Shown piece by piece: positions 62,218 to 64,000 of a stretch of DNA of 64,000 bases (within the stretch, counting starts at the first letter, position 1; every line of letters begins with the position of its first letter). Source of the DNA: Bacillus australimaris (GTDB lineage Bacteria > Bacillota > Bacilli > Bacillales > Bacillaceae); the NCBI RefSeq assembly GCF_001307105.1, contig NZ_LGYN01000027.1:62001-126000 (forward strand), given 5' to 3'. The position numbers were made by a program, and so were the translations under genes. Below the pieces are notes generated by a model, which had not been told where the DNA came from, did no database searches, and was given only the letters and a program-made list of their open reading frames with translations.

Positions 62218-64000
62218 TTGAAGAAAAAGAAGATAATCATTCCATTAGTCATTGCAGGAAGTACAATCGTACTTTCATTTATTGGCTATCTGACCATTTT
62301 ATTTTTAGGACATTATGTCATAGATGAAAAGAAGCTTGTTTTTCACGCTTCCTCCAAAATCATTGATCAGAATGGAAAAGAACTCACAAGCATGTATTCA
62401 GAAAATCGGGACCCTGTGTCATTAAAAGAGGTACCAGATAAAGTAGCGAAAGCGTTTGTCGCTGTCGAGGATAAGCGTTTTTATGAGCACCATGGAATTG
62501 ATGTACAGTCTATTTCAAGGGCGGTTTATCGAGATATATTAGCAGGAGGAAAGGTAGAGGGCGGCAGTACAATTACTCAGCAGCTCGCAAAAAATATTTT
62601 CCTCACAAATGATAAAACCTTTCTCCGAAAAACAAAAGAAGTCATTATTGCCATTAATTTAGAAAGAGATTATTCAAAAGATAAGCTGCTTGAGATGTAT
62701 TTGAATCAGCTTTACTTCGGCCACGGTGTTTATGGTATTCAGGCAGCAGCCAATTATTATTTTAGTAAAGATGTCAAAGATTTAACGGTCAGCGAAGGTG
62801 CTACACTCGCTGCGATGCCAAAGGCACCGTCTTCTTACTCGCCTGTTTTACATCCTGATAAAAATAAACAAAGGCGTGACACCATCCTAAATTTAATGAA
62901 TGAACAAGGATACTTGTCTTCAACAGAAACAGTAGAAGCAAAAGGGAGAACACTTGGCATTCATTTGAAAAAGAAATCAGAAACGCCTTGGGTGGACAGC
63001 TATGTCGATCTCATTATTAAAGAAGCAGAATCAGTATATGCCATTTCACATGAACAGTTGCTTCAAGGCGGCTATACCATTACAGTTCCAATCGATATGA
63101 ATCTGCAAAAAGTTGCTTATGATGCGATGAAGAACAACCGTTATTTCCCGGGAAAAAGCGGTTCTCCTGAAAGCAGTGCTGTGTTTATTGACAACGTAAC
63201 TGGTGGAGTAAAAGCGGCGATAGGCGGACGAGATTATCAGGCAAGAGGTTATAACAGGGTCACAGCTGTTAGACAGCCCGGTTCTGTCTTCAAGCCAATA
63301 GCTGTTTACGGTCCGGCAATGCAGGAGAAAAAATTCAGACCTTATTCACTGCTGGAAGATAAGGAGAAGAGCTATGATGGCTATTCACCAAAAAATTACG
63401 ATGGGCAGTATGAAGGCAGGGTCACAATGGTAGAAGCCCTCATGAAAAGTAAAAATACTGCTGCGGTATGGACGTTAAGTCAGCTGGGCATTGATACGTC
63501 GAAATCATATCTAGAGAAAATGGACATAGATATTTCGGATAAAGGGCTAGCCATAGCGCTTGGCGGTTTAGAAAAAGGGGTTTCTCCATTACAAATCGCT
63601 GGAGCCTTCCATACATTTGCGAATGAAGGCGTATATAAAAAGCCTTTCTTCATTCAGAAAATAACCAATGATGAAGGGAAAACTGTCGAGAAAAATCGCA
63701 GTAGGCAAGAACGAGTGTTTAGCGTGCAGAATGCTTGGAATATGACAAGAATGCTCCAGCAAGTCGTCAAAGGTGGAACAGCCCAGAGCGGTTCATATGC
63801 TGGAGATTTAGCAGGTAAGACAGGTACAACCACTTATTCTGGTGTGAAAGGTGCTACAAAAGATGCTTGGTTTGCCGGCTATACGCCAAGTACAACCGGT
63901 GCGATTTGGATGGGGTATGACAAAACCGATAACAGCCACTATTTAACTGGCGGCAGTCAATACCCAGTGCAGCTGTTTAAAGATATTTTAATGGCAGCCC
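62218..64000 (+). CDS. pbpF: class A penicillin-binding protein PbpF (3' end outside window)
   Basis: 594 residues visible, open at the window edge. TTG start 8 nt after GAGGTG. N-terminal membrane anchor (PLVIAGSTIVLSFIGYLTIL), GT51 glycosyltransferase with catalytic Glu84 (VEDKRFYEHHG) and GGSTITQQLAKN, then the transpeptidase with Ser356 (QPGSVFKP), SKN and KTGTT. Spore-related PBP2c in B. subtilis. The frame lacks a stop within the window. Confidence 0.93.
   Translation, partial: MKKKKIIIPLVIAGSTIVLSFIGYLTILFLGHYVIDEKKLVFHASSKIIDQNGKELTSMYSENRDPVSLKEVPDKVAKAFVAVEDKRFYEHHGIDVQSISRAVYRDILAGGKVEGGSTITQQLAKNIFLTNDKTFLRKTKEVIIAINLERDYSKDKLLEMYLNQLYFGHGVYGIQAAANYYFSKDVKDLTVSEGATLAAMPKAPSSYSPVLHPDKNKQRRDTILNLMNEQGYLSSTETVEAKGRTLGIHLKKKSETPWVDSYVDLIIKEAESVYAISHEQLLQGGYTITVPIDMNLQKVAYDAMKNNRYFPGKSGSPESSAVFIDNVTGGVKAAIGGRDYQARGYNRVTAVRQPGSVFKPIAVYGPAMQEKKFRPYSLLEDKEKSYDGYSPKNYDGQYEGRVTMVEALMKSKNTAAVWTLSQLGIDTSKSYLEKMDIDISDKGLAIALGGLEKGVSPLQIAGAFHTFANEGVYKKPFFIQKITNDEGKTVEKNRSRQERVFSVQNAWNMTRMLQQVVKGGTAQSGSYAGDLAGKTGTTTYSGVKGATKDAWFAGYTPSTTGAIWMGYDKTDNSHYLTGGSQYPVQLFKDILMAA

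Noticed and set aside
1-64000. CRISPR array, integron, transposase or T-box leader
   Set aside because: No regularly spaced repeats, recombinase or transposase frames, or T-box motif found on either strand.

Overview
The window is chromosomal DNA of a Bacillus of the B. pumilus / B. safensis / B. altitudinis group. Gene order follows the B. subtilis yhdB-to-pbpF interval almost gene for gene: yhdB, yhdC, nsrR, spoVR, phoA, lytE, bcaP, yhdK-yhdL-sigM, plsC, mpfA, yhdT, crcB pair, yhdW, yhdX, mscY, srtN, yheN, dat, nhaX, bmrCD, yheG to yheA, yhaX, hemZ, kht genes, yhaR, yhaO-N-M-L, prsA, sscA, yhaK-J-I, scoC, yhaH, trpP, serC, hit, ecsABC, yhaA, hmoB, pbpF. Differences from B. subtilis are a KatX2-type catalase and hmp flanking nsrR, an msmX-yxkF block inserted in the yhe cluster, an N-hydroxylating monooxygenase after hemZ, an SOS-box small HTH gene before the crcB pair, and loss of citR/citA, nhaC, natAB and others. 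Species assignment is inference from protein similarity and synteny.

Region 1 (1-9 kb): oxidative and nitrosative defence (catalase with a PerR box; nsrR divergent from hmp with NsrR-like palindromes), sporulation SpoVR, phosphate scavenging PhoA and the LytE endopeptidase. Region 2 (9-24 kb): branched-chain amino acid permease with a CodY box, the SigM/anti-SigM envelope-stress operon, PlsC with a FapR box, two CNNM/CBS Mg-efflux-type proteins, fluoride channels, mechanosensitive channel, sirtuin, deacetylase and D-amino-acid aminotransferase. Region 3 (24-37 kb): BmrCD multidrug exporter behind a leader-peptide attenuator, sspB with a structured leader, MsmX, and spore-associated ATP-grasp proteins YheC/YheD. 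Region 4 (37-54 kb): HemZ, K+/H+ antiporter Kht, DNA/RNA nucleases YhaO/YhaN/YhaM, foldase PrsA, small sporulation proteins, ScoC. Region 5 (54-64 kb): TrpP with a TRAP target, SerC, Hit, Ecs ABC transporter, YhaA, HmoB and the start of PbpF, which runs off the window.

The most unusual signals lie in non-coding DNA: (i) a 175-bp element with imperfect 15-bp terminal inverted repeats inserted exactly between two 24-bp copies of the hit terminator, with a partial relic at 1.3 kb; (ii) a 64-nt tRNA-like cloverleaf ending in CCA, with a UUG anticodon loop, inside the SigG-transcribed leader of sspB; (iii) in both mpfA and its paralogue yhdT, a perfect Shine-Dalgarno separated from the start codon by a 10-bp hairpin; (iv) an approximately 235-nt structured RNA gene between yheA and yhaX; (v) two SOS boxes flanking the -10 of a small HTH gene. 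A likely one-base frameshift at the start of the MerR gene yhdQ and an apparent AUA start for yhaK are also noted. No rRNA, canonical tRNA, CRISPR array or transposase gene was seen.
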